Shown here one piece after another: positions 1 through 7,168 of a DNA stretch of 17,280 nucleotides (position 1 is the stretch's first letter; each line of letters starts with the position of its first letter). The notes beneath the pieces are model-generated. The model saw only the letters and a program-made list of their open reading frames with translations. It made no database searches and was not told where the DNA came from. Both the position numbers and the translations under genes were made by a program. The stretch is taken from NCBI GenBank assembly GCA_036389695.1, contig DASVWG010000209.1, forward strand, positions 1-17,280, written 5' to 3'. Source of the DNA: JALZHR01 sp036389695. Lineage in GTDB: Bacteria; Acidobacteriota; Blastocatellia; Pyrinomonadales; Pyrinomonadaceae.

Positions 1-106
1 AAGTTAAGTGCTATTATTTTTACATTTAACTTTTGGAATGATTATTGCTGTTAAAAAAATAAATCATTTGGGGATTCTCCTCAATTGAATATTCTGGAGG
101 TAGGAA

Positions 107-1525
107 ATGTCATCAAAATATTTTAGGCAGATTGCGGTTTCGTCCGTTCTCGCCGTTTCGCTTTTCGCGGTGACCGACGCGGCAAACGCCCAGCGCCGCA
201 CCGAAGGCAGGGAACAAAAAGAACGACAGATGCAGCAACAAAACGACGCTCAGAAACAGCAGCAGCAAGAGCGTCAAAATCAGCGCCAAGCCGAGCAGCA
301 GCAGCGCCAGCAGCAACAGGAGCAATGGCGTCAGCAGCAAAGTCAACGTCAGGAACAATGGCGTCAACAGCAGCAACAGCGCAACGAACAGGCGCAGCAG
401 CAGCGCAACGAGCAGGCGCGTCAACAACAGCAGGAACAGTGGCGTCAGCAACAGAATCAAAGACAGCAGGAATGGCGTCAGCAGCAGCAACAGAGACAAT
501 CTGAACAGCAGCGCCAGCAGCAGCAGGAACAGTGGCGTCAACAGCAAAATCAACGTCGCGCCGAGCAACAGCGCGGACAACAGCAGCAACAAGACCAACG
601 CTGGGAACAACAGCGCCGGCAGCGCCAGATTCAGGACGACCAGCGCAGTAATGAACAACAGCGCCAGCAGCAACAGCAAGTCTGGCAGCAGCGTCAACAA
701 CAGCGCCAGATTCAAGACCAGCAGCAGCAGAGACAATCGGAACAGCAGCGCAATAACAGCGATTGGCAGCGCCGCCAGCAGAGTCAGCGCAGCAACGGCG
801 ACTGGCAGCGTCAGCAGCAGCAGAGCCAGCGCGGCGATTATAACCGCAACAACCGTTATCAATCGTCGCAGCAATGGCGTCAATGGCAGCAGCAGAACAA
901 CTCGCGCTGGCAGCGTATGCAGACGATCGATAAAGACCGTTATCGCATCCTGCAACAGCAGCGTCGTCTCGCTCAGCTGCGTTACGAACAGCGCTACTGG
1001 GAACGCCTGCGCCGCGACCAGTTACGCTTGCAGCAATGGCAGTACAATAATTATGTAAACAATTATCGCTATAATCGCGGCGGTAATTATTACTACACCA
1101 GCTCATACGGCGCGCAGATGCTCCAACGCGCCATCAACGACGGTTATTCGGAAGGCTTCCAAGCCGGACGCGCCGACCGCGCAGACGGCTGGGGTTTTGA
1201 TTACAACAACGCTTACGGTTATCAGGACGCGTCGTACGGCTACGACAGCTATTACGTCGGGCTGAACGAATATCAATATTATTTCCGTGAAGGCTTCCGT
1301 CGCGGCTACGAAGACGGTTATTACAGCCGCTATCGCTACGGCAGATATTCCAACGGCGGCTACAGCATCCTCGGAAATATCCTTTCGGGCATTCTTCAGG
1401 TCGTGATTGATAACAATAGAAACGACCGTTATGACGACCGTTACGATAACGACCGTTATGACGACGATAATGACCGTTACGACGATAACGATAATCGTTA
1501 CGACGACGATGACGACAACAACTAG
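107..1525 (+). CDS. Secreted Gln/Arg-rich low-complexity protein with Asp-rich tail
   Basis: No known family is recognised. The 472-residue product starts with a clear signal peptide (residues 1-28: basic start, hydrophobic core, ANA cleavage site), so it is exported. Residues 30-250 are almost only Gln, Arg, Glu, Asn and Trp in loose repeats around EQWRQQQ, probably coiled-coil or disordered and strongly basic. Residues 250-330 are rich in Arg, Tyr and Trp. Residues 340-410 hold two copies of a motif like (Y/F)xxGFxxGxxDG, at YSEGFQAGRADRADG and YFREGFRRGYEDG, the most domain-like part. The last 35 residues repeat NDRYDD and are very acidic. The start is fixed by GGAGG at 96-100, six bases before the ATG. 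A terminator follows directly, so it is probably monocistronic. A surface, matrix or polyelectrolyte role is a guess. The CAG/CAA repeats produce long false frames on both strands. Confidence 0.85.
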   Translation: MSSKYFRQIAVSSVLAVSLFAVTDAANAQRRTEGREQKERQMQQQNDAQKQQQQERQNQRQAEQQQRQQQQEQWRQQQSQRQEQWRQQQQQRNEQAQQQRNEQARQQQQEQWRQQQNQRQQEWRQQQQQRQSEQQRQQQQEQWRQQQNQRRAEQQRGQQQQQDQRWEQQRRQRQIQDDQRSNEQQRQQQQQVWQQRQQQRQIQDQQQQRQSEQQRNNSDWQRRQQSQRSNGDWQRQQQQSQRGDYNRNNRYQSSQQWRQWQQQNNSRWQRMQTIDKDRYRILQQQRRLAQLRYEQRYWERLRRDQLRLQQWQYNNYVNNYRYNRGGNYYYTSSYGAQMLQRAINDGYSEGFQAGRADRADGWGFDYNNAYGYQDASYGYDSYYVGLNEYQYYFREGFRRGYEDGYYSRYRYGRYSNGGYSILGNILSGILQVVIDNNRNDRYDDRYDNDRYDDDNDRYDDNDNRYDDDDDNN

Positions 1526-1545
1526 AAATAGTTTCCTGTCTCTCA

Positions 1546-1582
1546 AAAAAGCGCGGATTTCATTTTGAAGTCCGCGCTTTTT
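1546..1582 (+). terminator. Rho-independent terminator of the Gln-rich gene
   Basis: The arms AAAAAGCGCGGA (1546-1557) and TCCGCGCTTTTT (1571-1582) pair perfectly around a 13-base loop and end in a T-rich run, 20 bases after the stop codon. The A-run before the stem means it could also act on minus-strand transcription. Confidence 0.85.
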
Positions 1583-1593
1583 ATTTAAACAAA

Positions 1594-1710
1594 GGCAGAA
1601 ACGCGACAGTTATGGAGCGTGTTTCAGCGTTAATTATTCGATACTTGAATTTCAATCAGTGTGTCACATTATTAATCTTTGACACGCTCCATAACTGTTG
1701 CGTTTCCGCC
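1594..1710. repeat. 117-bp inverted-repeat element, MITE-like
   Basis: The arms 1594-1623 and 1681-1710 are 30-bp inverted repeats with three mismatches, sharing the core ACAGTTATGGAGCGTGT, around a 57-base AT-rich centre. A smaller inner hairpin is possible between GTGTCA (1661-1666) and TGACAC (1680-1685). It lies between two convergent genes and codes for nothing. No clear target-site duplication is visible. It could be a miniature transposable element or a bidirectional termination structure. Confidence 0.7.
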
Positions 1711-1717
1711 CTTTAAT

Positions 1718-2239
1718 TTATTTCAAAATCGATAAATATTCCTTCCAGACGCCGACGTTTTCCGCGTATTTCCGCGCCAGCACAATCGCGATTTGCCTGA
1801 TGTGCGTTAAATCGTGAACCACCCAGGTTGACAAAAGCTGTTCGAGATTGACCTCGCCCAATTCGGGATGGATTCCTTTTAGTTGCAGTTTGTCGGGCGT
1901 GATATTCATCCGCCGCAAGGTTTCGAGATTTTTGCCGCGCAAAACGGCGAAAGTTTCCAAAAGCTCGCTCAAAGTTTTTCCCTTCGATTTCTCAAACTGC
2001 GCGAAACGGTCAAACGGCTCGAAAGTCAGATTTTCGCCCTGCGCGAGAATGATTTCGGCGCGCGGAATCCAATCGGTTTCCTCGGCGTGTATAAAATGCC
2101 CGACCACGTCAAACGGACTCCAGGTTTCGGCGCTTTCCGCATTCATCGTCCAATCGCCGGAAAGATTTCCGAGCATCGCTTTTAAAACCTCCGGCGTCCG
2201 CGAAAGAATCTCGACGGCTTGCTCGATTTGAAAATTCAT
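1718..2239 (-). CDS. DinB-fold (DinB/YfiT-like) putative metal-dependent protein
   Basis: This 173-residue protein has the length and layout of the DinB four-helix-bundle family, small cytoplasmic proteins that usually bind a divalent metal through three His residues and include thiol-dependent transferases. The candidate ligands are visible: His48 in VVGHFIHAEE (His51 is close by), and His142 and His146 in VVHDLTHIRQI. The family is also suggested by the W-S-P-x-D-V-V-G-H-x-x-H-A-E-E stretch after helix 1. The start is supported by AGGAG (complement of 2249-2253) about nine bases upstream. It is divergent from der and convergent with the Gln-rich gene, so it is its own transcription unit. 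The name comes from the damage-inducible B. subtilis DinB and does not imply a DNA polymerase. The substrate cannot be told. Confidence 0.85.
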   Translation of the reverse strand: MNFQIEQAVEILSRTPEVLKAMLGNLSGDWTMNAESAETWSPFDVVGHFIHAEETDWIPRAEIILAQGENLTFEPFDRFAQFEKSKGKTLSELLETFAVLRGKNLETLRRMNITPDKLQLKGIHPELGEVNLEQLLSTWVVHDLTHIRQIAIVLARKYAENVGVWKEYLSILK

Positions 2240-2285
2240 TATGTAAAACTCCTATCCAGGTTTGCTGAAAGAAATATCTTACATC

Positions 2286-2314
2286 TTGTCTGTTTAAATC
2301 AAACATGCAATTAT
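2286..2314 (+). promoter_or_regulatory. Weak candidate promoter for der, leaderless geometry
   Basis: TTGTCT (2286-2291) and AATTAT (2309-2314) are 17 bases apart and each matches four of six consensus positions. The -10 hexamer ends nine bases before the der ATG, which would place transcription start at or beside the start codon. There is no Shine-Dalgarno sequence, which fits a leaderless message, but the hexamers are weak. Confidence 0.25.
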
Positions 2315-2323
2315 TTTTAGTGA

Positions 2324-3694
2324 ATGAGTAAAAATATTTCAAATCCTCTGGTTGCCATCATCGGTCGCCCGAACGTCGGCAAATCCACGCTTTTTAATCG
2401 GCTGACGGGAAGCCGTAAGTCAATCGTCGGCGACGAGCCGGGCATCACGCGCGACCGCATCTACGGCGAGGTCGAATGGAAAGCGAAAAAATTCGAGCTG
2501 GTCGATACGGGCGGCATCGTGCCGGACGACGAAGCGATAATTCCCGCCAACATTTTCAAACAGGCGTCTTTCGCCATCAATCAGGCGCAGGCGATTATAT
2601 GGGTTCTGGACGCCCGCGCGGGCGCGATTCCGCTCGATGAAGAAATCGGGATTATGCTTAGAAATATCGGCAAGCCGGTTTTTATCGCCGCCAATAAATC
2701 CGAGTCGAGAAAAATCGAGGAAGAATCCGCCGAGTTTTACAAATTCGGCTTCGGACTCGTGCCGGTTTCCGCCGAACACGGCAACGGCATCGGCGACCTT
2801 CTCGACGAAGTTTTCGACGTTCTGGAATTTCCCGAAGAATCCGAAGAAGACGAACAAAAGGAAATCAAGCTCGCCATCATCGGTCGCCCGAACGTCGGCA
2901 AATCTTCGCTTTTAAATAAAATTCTCGGCGAAGAACGCGTCATCGTCTCGCCGATTGCCGGCACGACGCGCGACGCGATTGATACGGAATTGACGGTCGA
3001 TAATCAGAAATTTTTGTTGATTGACACGGCTGGAATCCGCCGCAAAGGCAAAACGACGGAAATGGCGGAAAAGCTTTCCGTCATCATGGCGCGCAAATCG
3101 CTGGAACGCGCCGACGTGGCGATTCTGATTATCGACGCGGTCGAAGGCGTGACGAATCTCGACGCCAATATCGCCGGTTACGCCGTCGAAGAAGGATGCA
3201 GCGTCATCATCGCCGTCAACAAATGGGACGCGGTCGAAGAAAAGGAAACCAACACGATTTATGAATTCGAGCGCGAAGTCCGGCGCGAAATGAAGTTTCT
3301 CGACTTTGCGCCGATTGTCACGATTTCCGCTCTGACCGGACAGCGCGTGCAGAAAATTCTGCCGCTCGTCGCGCAGGCGAACGAAGCGCGAAATTTGCGG
3401 ATTCAAACGTCGAAGCTCAACCAGTTTTTTGAAGACAATATCACGCAGCCGAAAGGCGGCGGCGCGCCCGCGCCCGTCAAAGGCGGCTTTTCGCGGCTTC
3501 ACGTGCAGTTTATCACGCAAGCCGGAATTCGCCCGCCGCTGTTTATTTTGTTTACTTCGGGCGGCGGCAAAGCGGGTTTGCATTTTTCTTATATGCGCTA
3601 TATCGAAAACCGTTTGCGCGAGGAATTCGACTTTTTCGCCACGCCGATTCGTCTGGTTGAAAGACACAAATCTAAAGGAAAGAAGGAAAAGTAA
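2324..3694 (+). CDS. der: Ribosome biogenesis GTPase Der (EngA)
   Basis: Der is an essential GTPase with two tandem G domains that assists maturation of the 50S ribosomal subunit. At 456 residues the length is normal. First G domain: P-loop GRPNVGKS at 14-21, DTGG at 61-64, and NKSE at 124-127 where NKxD is usual. Second: GRPNVGKS at 187-194, TTRD near 214, DTAG at 234-237 and NKWD at 299-302. The last 120 residues match the KH-like domain and end in a Lys-rich tail. An acidic linker (EESEEDEQKE) joins the G domains. The two P-loop regions are nearly identical in DNA as well as protein. No Shine-Dalgarno sequence precedes the ATG. The Asp-to-Glu change in the first G4 motif is mild and would probably weaken rather than abolish guanine recognition. 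Confidence 0.97.
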   Translation: MSKNISNPLVAIIGRPNVGKSTLFNRLTGSRKSIVGDEPGITRDRIYGEVEWKAKKFELVDTGGIVPDDEAIIPANIFKQASFAINQAQAIIWVLDARAGAIPLDEEIGIMLRNIGKPVFIAANKSESRKIEEESAEFYKFGFGLVPVSAEHGNGIGDLLDEVFDVLEFPEESEEDEQKEIKLAIIGRPNVGKSSLLNKILGEERVIVSPIAGTTRDAIDTELTVDNQKFLLIDTAGIRRKGKTTEMAEKLSVIMARKSLERADVAILIIDAVEGVTNLDANIAGYAVEEGCSVIIAVNKWDAVEEKETNTIYEFEREVRREMKFLDFAPIVTISALTGQRVQKILPLVAQANEARNLRIQTSKLNQFFEDNITQPKGGGAPAPVKGGFSRLHVQFITQAGIRPPLFILFTSGGGKAGLHFSYMRYIENRLREEFDFFATPIRLVERHKSKGKKEK

Positions 3695-3700
3695 ATTTAA

Positions 3701-3795
3701 GGCAAAAGGCAAAAGGCAAAAGGCAAAAATAAGAGACAGGCAAATAATATTACATTTTAGTTTTCACTTTTGCCTTTTACCTTTTGCCTTTTGCC
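3701..3795. repeat. Tandem-heptamer inverted repeat (GGCAAAA)4 / (TTTTGCC)4
   Basis: Four exact GGCAAAA heptamers run from 3701 to 3728. The complement, TTTTGCC, appears four times from 3768 to 3795, the second copy being TTTTACC. The arms can form a 28-bp hairpin around a 39-base AT-rich loop, followed by T5. It starts six bases after the der stop codon, so it may also terminate der transcription. Heptamer arrays of this sort resemble the short tandemly repeated repetitive (STRR) sequences of heterocystous cyanobacteria. Confidence 0.9.
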
Positions 3796-3797
3796 TT

Positions 3798-3824
3798 TTT
3801 ACTTTATTTCCTTTGCGTTAAAAT
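3798..3824 (+). promoter_or_regulatory. Candidate leaderless promoter of the MauE-thioredoxin gene
   Basis: TAAAAT (3819-3824, five of six) lies nine bases before the ATG. A weak -35, TTTACT (3798-3803), stands 15 bases upstream, shorter than the usual spacing. No Shine-Dalgarno sequence is present. The stretch TTAAAATTTCT before this ATG is repeated before rel at 14575-14585, which supports a shared signal. Confidence 0.35.
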
Positions 3825-3833
3825 TTCTTATAA

Positions 3834-5294
3834 ATGGAAGTGATTTTATTATTAATCAGACTTTTTCTCGCCGCGATTTTTCTGCTCGCCGGCGTCGGGA
3901 AACTGCTCGATTTGGAAGGCTCGGAAAAGGCGGTCAAAGCTTTCGGCACGCCGGAAGAATTTGCGAAAACCTTCGCCGTCGCGCTGCCTTTCGCCGAAAT
4001 CGTTTTCGCCGTTTGTCTTTTGTTTGTCGAAACGTCGTGGCTCGGCGCAATCGGCGGTTTGATTTTGCTTTTGAGTTTTATCGGCGGAATGATTTGGCAA
4101 TTGGCGCAGGGCAAAGCGCCGGATTGTCATTGCTTCGGCGCAATCAAGAGCGAGCCGGTCAGCCGCAAGAGTTTGATTCGCAATATTATTTTTGCGATAC
4201 TTGCGCTTTTCCTCGTCGCGCAGGGGCGCGAAAATCAGGGTTTGAGTATCACGGATTCCGGGGGCGATAATGTTATGTCGGTTATTTTAAGCCTGGCGAC
4301 GGTCGGTTTATTGGTCGCCGCAGTTTTTTATTTAAAAAAGATTTCCGAACAGCAGACGCAGATTATGCGGCGCATCGAGATTCTGGAATTGACCGCGCAC
4401 GAAGGCGGCAAAGAGCTGGTGCGCGAAGAATTGATTCACCCGGAAGACGGCTTGCCGATTGGCGCGCCCGCGCCCGAATTTTCTTTGCCAGATTTGAACG
4501 GAAAAACGGTTACTTTAAAAAAACTTTTAGCCGGAAATAAACCGATTTTGCTTTTCTTCGTCAGCCCGACCTGCAACCCCTGCAAGGCGCTTCTGCCGGA
4601 AATCGAAGCCTGGCAAAATGAGCTGAAAGACAAGCTGAATTTCGTTTTTATCAGCAGCGGCAAGGCAACTGAGAACGCCGAAAAGTTCGGCGGCGCCGGG
4701 CTTGAACAGATTCTTTTGCAGAAAGAACGCGAGGTTGCCGAACTGTATTTCGCGACGTGGACGCCGACCGCTTTTCTGGTCAACGCCGACGGAAACGTCG
4801 GCAGCGAGCCGGCTTTCGGCGACGTGAAAATCCGCGAGCTAATCGAAAAAATCAAAGCCGAGCGCGAAGTTCGCTTTATCACCAACGGCAAAGGTCAAAA
4901 CATCGGCGCGGCGTTTCCCGAATTTTCGCTCAGCGACATCACCGGCAAAACGCTGAACGCCAGCGCGCTTCGCGGCAGGAAAACTCTGGTCACTTATTGG
5001 AGCAACACCTGCGGCTATTGCGCGCAGATGCTCGAAGATTTGCGCGAATGGGACAAGACGAAAGGCGCTGACGAGCCGAATCTTTTACTTTTGTCGCGCG
5101 GCGAAATCGAAAAAAATCTGGAATTGGGTTTTCAGTCAACCATCGTTTTAGACGACGAGCGCGAAGTCGTCCAAAAACTCGGAATGGAAGGCACGCCGTC
5201 CGCCGTTTTAGTTGACGAAAACGGCAAAATCGTTTCGCAGATTGCGGTCGGCGAAAAGCGCATCTGGGCTTTGATTGGGAAAAGGAAACTTTAA
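3834..5294 (+). CDS. MauE/DoxX-like membrane domain fused to two TlpA-type thioredoxin domains
   Basis: This 486-residue protein probably handles thiol-disulfide exchange across the inner membrane. Residues 1-130 form four hydrophobic segments of the MauE/DoxX type, with a Cys pair (Cys98, Cys100 in CHCFG). Another membrane segment at 148-167 and a short coiled stretch (170-200) lead to two thioredoxin folds. The first (about 209-345) begins IGAPAPEFSLPDLNGK and carries CNPC at 247-250 and cis-Pro311 in TPTAF. The second (about 355-486) begins IGAAFPEFSLSDITGK and has CGYC at 393-396 and cis-Pro455 in TPSAV. In methylamine dehydrogenase clusters MauE and the thioredoxin-like MauD are separate proteins; here both functions lie on one chain with the thioredoxin part doubled. 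No mau genes are nearby, so a general redox role (cytochrome or envelope disulfide maturation) is more likely. The start has no Shine-Dalgarno sequence. Confidence 0.88.
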   Translation: MEVILLLIRLFLAAIFLLAGVGKLLDLEGSEKAVKAFGTPEEFAKTFAVALPFAEIVFAVCLLFVETSWLGAIGGLILLLSFIGGMIWQLAQGKAPDCHCFGAIKSEPVSRKSLIRNIIFAILALFLVAQGRENQGLSITDSGGDNVMSVILSLATVGLLVAAVFYLKKISEQQTQIMRRIEILELTAHEGGKELVREELIHPEDGLPIGAPAPEFSLPDLNGKTVTLKKLLAGNKPILLFFVSPTCNPCKALLPEIEAWQNELKDKLNFVFISSGKATENAEKFGGAGLEQILLQKEREVAELYFATWTPTAFLVNADGNVGSEPAFGDVKIRELIEKIKAEREVRFITNGKGQNIGAAFPEFSLSDITGKTLNASALRGRKTLVTYWSNTCGYCAQMLEDLREWDKTKGADEPNLLLLSRGEIEKNLELGFQSTIVLDDEREVVQKLGMEGTPSAVLVDENGKIVSQIAVGEKRIWALIGKRKL

Positions 5295-5318
5295 AAATTT
5301 AAATGGGCGGAGAATCGG

Positions 5319-5461
5319 AATGTAGGGGCAGGTCTTGTGCCTGCCCAATGAGCGCTGGTAGCGCGAACCAACGTTTAAATTAAAATCAAGATTTAAGCAA
5401 TTAATCTTGATTAGCGCCCTTTCGGACGCTTTGGGCAGGCACGCGGGCGTGCCCCTACATT
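5319..5461. repeat. Nested inverted-repeat element before tgt
   Basis: The outer arms are about 29 bp: 5319-5347 begins AATGTAGGGGCAGG and 5432-5461 ends GTGCCCCTACATT; they are imperfect complements. Each arm also folds on itself (GGCAGG/CCTGCC on the left, GGCACGC/GCGTGCC on the right). The centre holds a perfect 10-bp hairpin, AATCAAGATT (5384-5393) against AATCTTGATT (5403-5412), and GC-rich short hairpins beside it. It fills the gap between the MauE-thioredoxin gene and tgt, ending ten bases before the tgt ATG. It could terminate the upstream gene. It has the look of a mobile palindromic repeat. Confidence 0.85.
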
Positions 5462-5471
5462 TATTTTGGAA

Positions 5472-6755
5472 ATGAAACCGATTGATTGGAAAGTGACCGC
5501 GCAGGAGGGAAATGCGCGGGCGGGAATTTTGCGGACGAGGCGTTCAGTGATTGAGACGCCTGTTTTTATGCCTGTCGGAACGCAGGGGACGGTCAAAGGC
5601 GTGCGTTATGAATGGCTCGAAAACGAACTGGACGCGCGGATAATTCTCGGCAACACGTATCATCTTTTCTTGCGTCCGGGCACGGAGGTGATTCGCGCCT
5701 GCGGCGGTCTGCATAAATTTTCGACCTGGAATCGCTCGCTGCTCACCGATTCGGGCGGCTTTCAGGTTTTTTCGCTAACCGATTTGCGGAAACTGTCGGA
5801 AGAAGGCGTCGAATTTCGCTCGCATATCGACGGCAGTAAGAAGTTTTTGTCGCCGGAGATTTCGATGGAGATTCAAGCCGCGCTCGGCTCGGAAATCGTG
5901 ATGGTTTTTGACGAATGCCCGCCGGGACAAGCCGGTTTCGAGGCGACGCGGAAAAGTCTGGAAATGACGGCGCGCTGGGCGCAGCGCTCGAAAGATAAAT
6001 TCGAGGAACTGCAAAATGCGGGAATGGATACGGGATTCGTGTCAGAACCGCCTGCGGTAGCGGGCGGTTTAACGCATTCAGCTAAAAATGTAGAATTTAA
6101 CTCAGACGCTTCAACCGCTAATCTTCAACCGCCCGCTACCGCAGGCGGTTCTGACCTGAGCGGGCGGCAATCGTTATTTGGAATCATTCAAGGCGCGAGT
6201 CATTTCGAGTTAAGAAAGGAAAGTCTCGATAAAACCGTCGAAATCGGGTTTGACGGTTACGCTATCGGCGGGTTGAGCGTCGGCGAGGAAAAATCGGTGA
6301 TGTATGACGTTATCGAATTCGTCGCGCCGCAGATGCCGGAAGACGCGCCGCGCTATCTGATGGGCGTCGGGACGCCGGAAGACTTGGTCGAGGCGGTTTA
6401 TCGCGGCGTCGATATGTTTGACTGCGTGATGCCGACGCGCAACGGGCGGACGGGCGGCGCGTTTACTTCCACAGGGAAAATCAATATTCGCAACGCGAAA
6501 TTTTTGCAGGATACCGCGCCGCTCGACGCCGATTGCCCGTGTTCGGTTTGCCGTCGTTATTCGCGCGCGTATCTCAGGCATTTGTATCAGGCGGGCGAGA
6601 TGCTGGCGGCGATGATGATTTCGCATCACAATCTGGCGTTCTTCCTTGACACGATGCGCAAGGTAAGAGATTCTATCAAACTTGGCAGCTTCAACCGATT
6701 TCGACACGACTTCTTAAACAAAATTCGTGAAGGCGAAGCGGAAAGGCAATCATGA
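5472..6755 (+). CDS. tgt: tRNA-guanine(34) transglycosylase, with an internal repeat-encoded insertion
   Basis: Tgt swaps guanine 34 in GUN anticodons for preQ1, a step of queuosine synthesis. Family marks (numbered from the ATG): the TPVFMPVGTQGTVKGV start, catalytic Asp93 in LLTDSGGFQVFSL, the nucleophile Asp in DMFDCVMPTR near 317, and the zinc ligands Cys355, Cys357 and Cys360 (CPCSVC) with His386. The normal sequence passes from the RSKDKFEEL helix to SLFGIIQGA. Here about 45 extra residues (roughly 182-231) lie between them, coded by the palindromic element at 6041-6155, with no break in frame. At 427 residues it is longer than the usual 370-390. Catalytic residues are intact, so activity is plausible. 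ATG 5472 is preferred to the TTG at 5466. No Shine-Dalgarno sequence is seen. It heads the tgt-yajC-secD-secF order common in bacteria. Confidence 0.96.
   Translation: MKPIDWKVTAQEGNARAGILRTRRSVIETPVFMPVGTQGTVKGVRYEWLENELDARIILGNTYHLFLRPGTEVIRACGGLHKFSTWNRSLLTDSGGFQVFSLTDLRKLSEEGVEFRSHIDGSKKFLSPEISMEIQAALGSEIVMVFDECPPGQAGFEATRKSLEMTARWAQRSKDKFEELQNAGMDTGFVSEPPAVAGGLTHSAKNVEFNSDASTANLQPPATAGGSDLSGRQSLFGIIQGASHFELRKESLDKTVEIGFDGYAIGGLSVGEEKSVMYDVIEFVAPQMPEDAPRYLMGVGTPEDLVEAVYRGVDMFDCVMPTRNGRTGGAFTSTGKINIRNAKFLQDTAPLDADCPCSVCRRYSRAYLRHLYQAGEMLAAMMISHHNLAFFLDTMRKVRDSIKLGSFNRFRHDFLNKIREGEAERQS
6041..6155. repeat. Perfect 29-bp inverted repeat inside the tgt coding frame
   Basis: Bases 6041-6069 (starting GTCAGAACCGCCTGCGG) and 6127-6155 (ending CCGCAGGCGGTTCTGAC) are exact reverse complements over 29 bp, separated by a 57-base AT-richer loop. 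In the tgt frame the arms read SEPPAVAGGL and QPPATAGGSD: this frame gives nearly the same peptide from either orientation and has no stop codon. No target-site duplication is visible at the edges. Confidence 0.95.
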
Positions 6756-6802
6756 TTTTGCCGTTTCCGCGCAAATAAATCGCTGTTTTTAGCTTCGGCG
6801 GT

Positions 6803-6831
6803 TTTATTATTCGCCGTGCGTAATTTATAAT
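6803..6831 (+). promoter_or_regulatory. Candidate promoter for yajC-secD-secF
   Basis: A perfect TATAAT lies at 6826-6831 in the 101-base gap after tgt, 25 bases before the yajC ATG. The element 17 bases upstream (TTTATT, 6803-6808) is a poor -35. It would give a short leader of about 19 bases without a Shine-Dalgarno sequence. Confidence 0.35.
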
Positions 6832-6856
6832 TGAAGTTTCTGTCTGCGTTAAAACA

Positions 6857-7168
6857 ATGAACATTGTAGCTTTATTATTTCAAGATGGTGGCGGCGGTGC
6901 CGGTAGCAGCCTGATTGGCTGGCTGCCGATTCTTTTGATTCCGGTTATTTTTTATTTCATTTTATTGCGCCCGCAGCGGCAGCAGCAGCAACAGCTGCAG
7001 GAAATGATTGCCGGTCTGAAAATCAACGACGAAGTCGTGACCAACGGCGGCATTATCGGCAAAATAAAAGAAATCAGAGAAACCAGCTTCATCATCGTCA
7101 GCGCAGACAAAACATTCCTCGAAATCGGTAAAAGCGCCGTGGTCGGAAAGAAAGCAGAAAGTAAATAG
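6857..7168 (+). CDS. yajC: Sec translocon accessory protein YajC
   Basis: YajC is a small inner-membrane protein that associates with SecDF and SecYEG. The 103-residue length is typical. One membrane segment (about 19-37, LIGWLPILLIPVIFYFILL) is followed by the family signature RPQRQQQQQLQEMIAGLKINDEVVTNGGIIGKI at the membrane-cytosol boundary and a small beta domain. A Gly-rich stretch (DGGGGAG) before the helix is also common in the family. It lies between tgt and secD, its usual place. The ATG has no Shine-Dalgarno sequence. The stop codon runs into a heptamer repeat. Confidence 0.95.
   Translation: MNIVALLFQDGGGGAGSSLIGWLPILLIPVIFYFILLRPQRQQQQQLQEMIAGLKINDEVVTNGGIIGKIKEIRETSFIIVSADKTFLEIGKSAVVGKKAESK

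Noticed and set aside
113..1106. Long open frames on the minus strand (280 and 327 codons) across the Gln-rich gene
   Set aside because: They arise from the CAG/CAA repeats read in other frames: one is a Leu-rich string, the other an Ala-rich string. Neither has a ribosome-binding site, and the plus-strand gene has a signal peptide and a strong one.
2324..3694. Loss of function of the first Der G domain because of NKSE
   Set aside because: Glu for Asp in the G4 motif is conservative and all other G motifs are intact, so there is no sign of decay.
3701..3795. CRISPR array
   Set aside because: The units are 7 bases long with no spacers and are arranged as opposed arms; no cas gene is present in the window.
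5466..5474. TTG start two codons upstream for tgt
   Set aside because: The ATG at 5472 gives the normal family N-terminus; the TTG adds two residues with no better ribosome-binding site.
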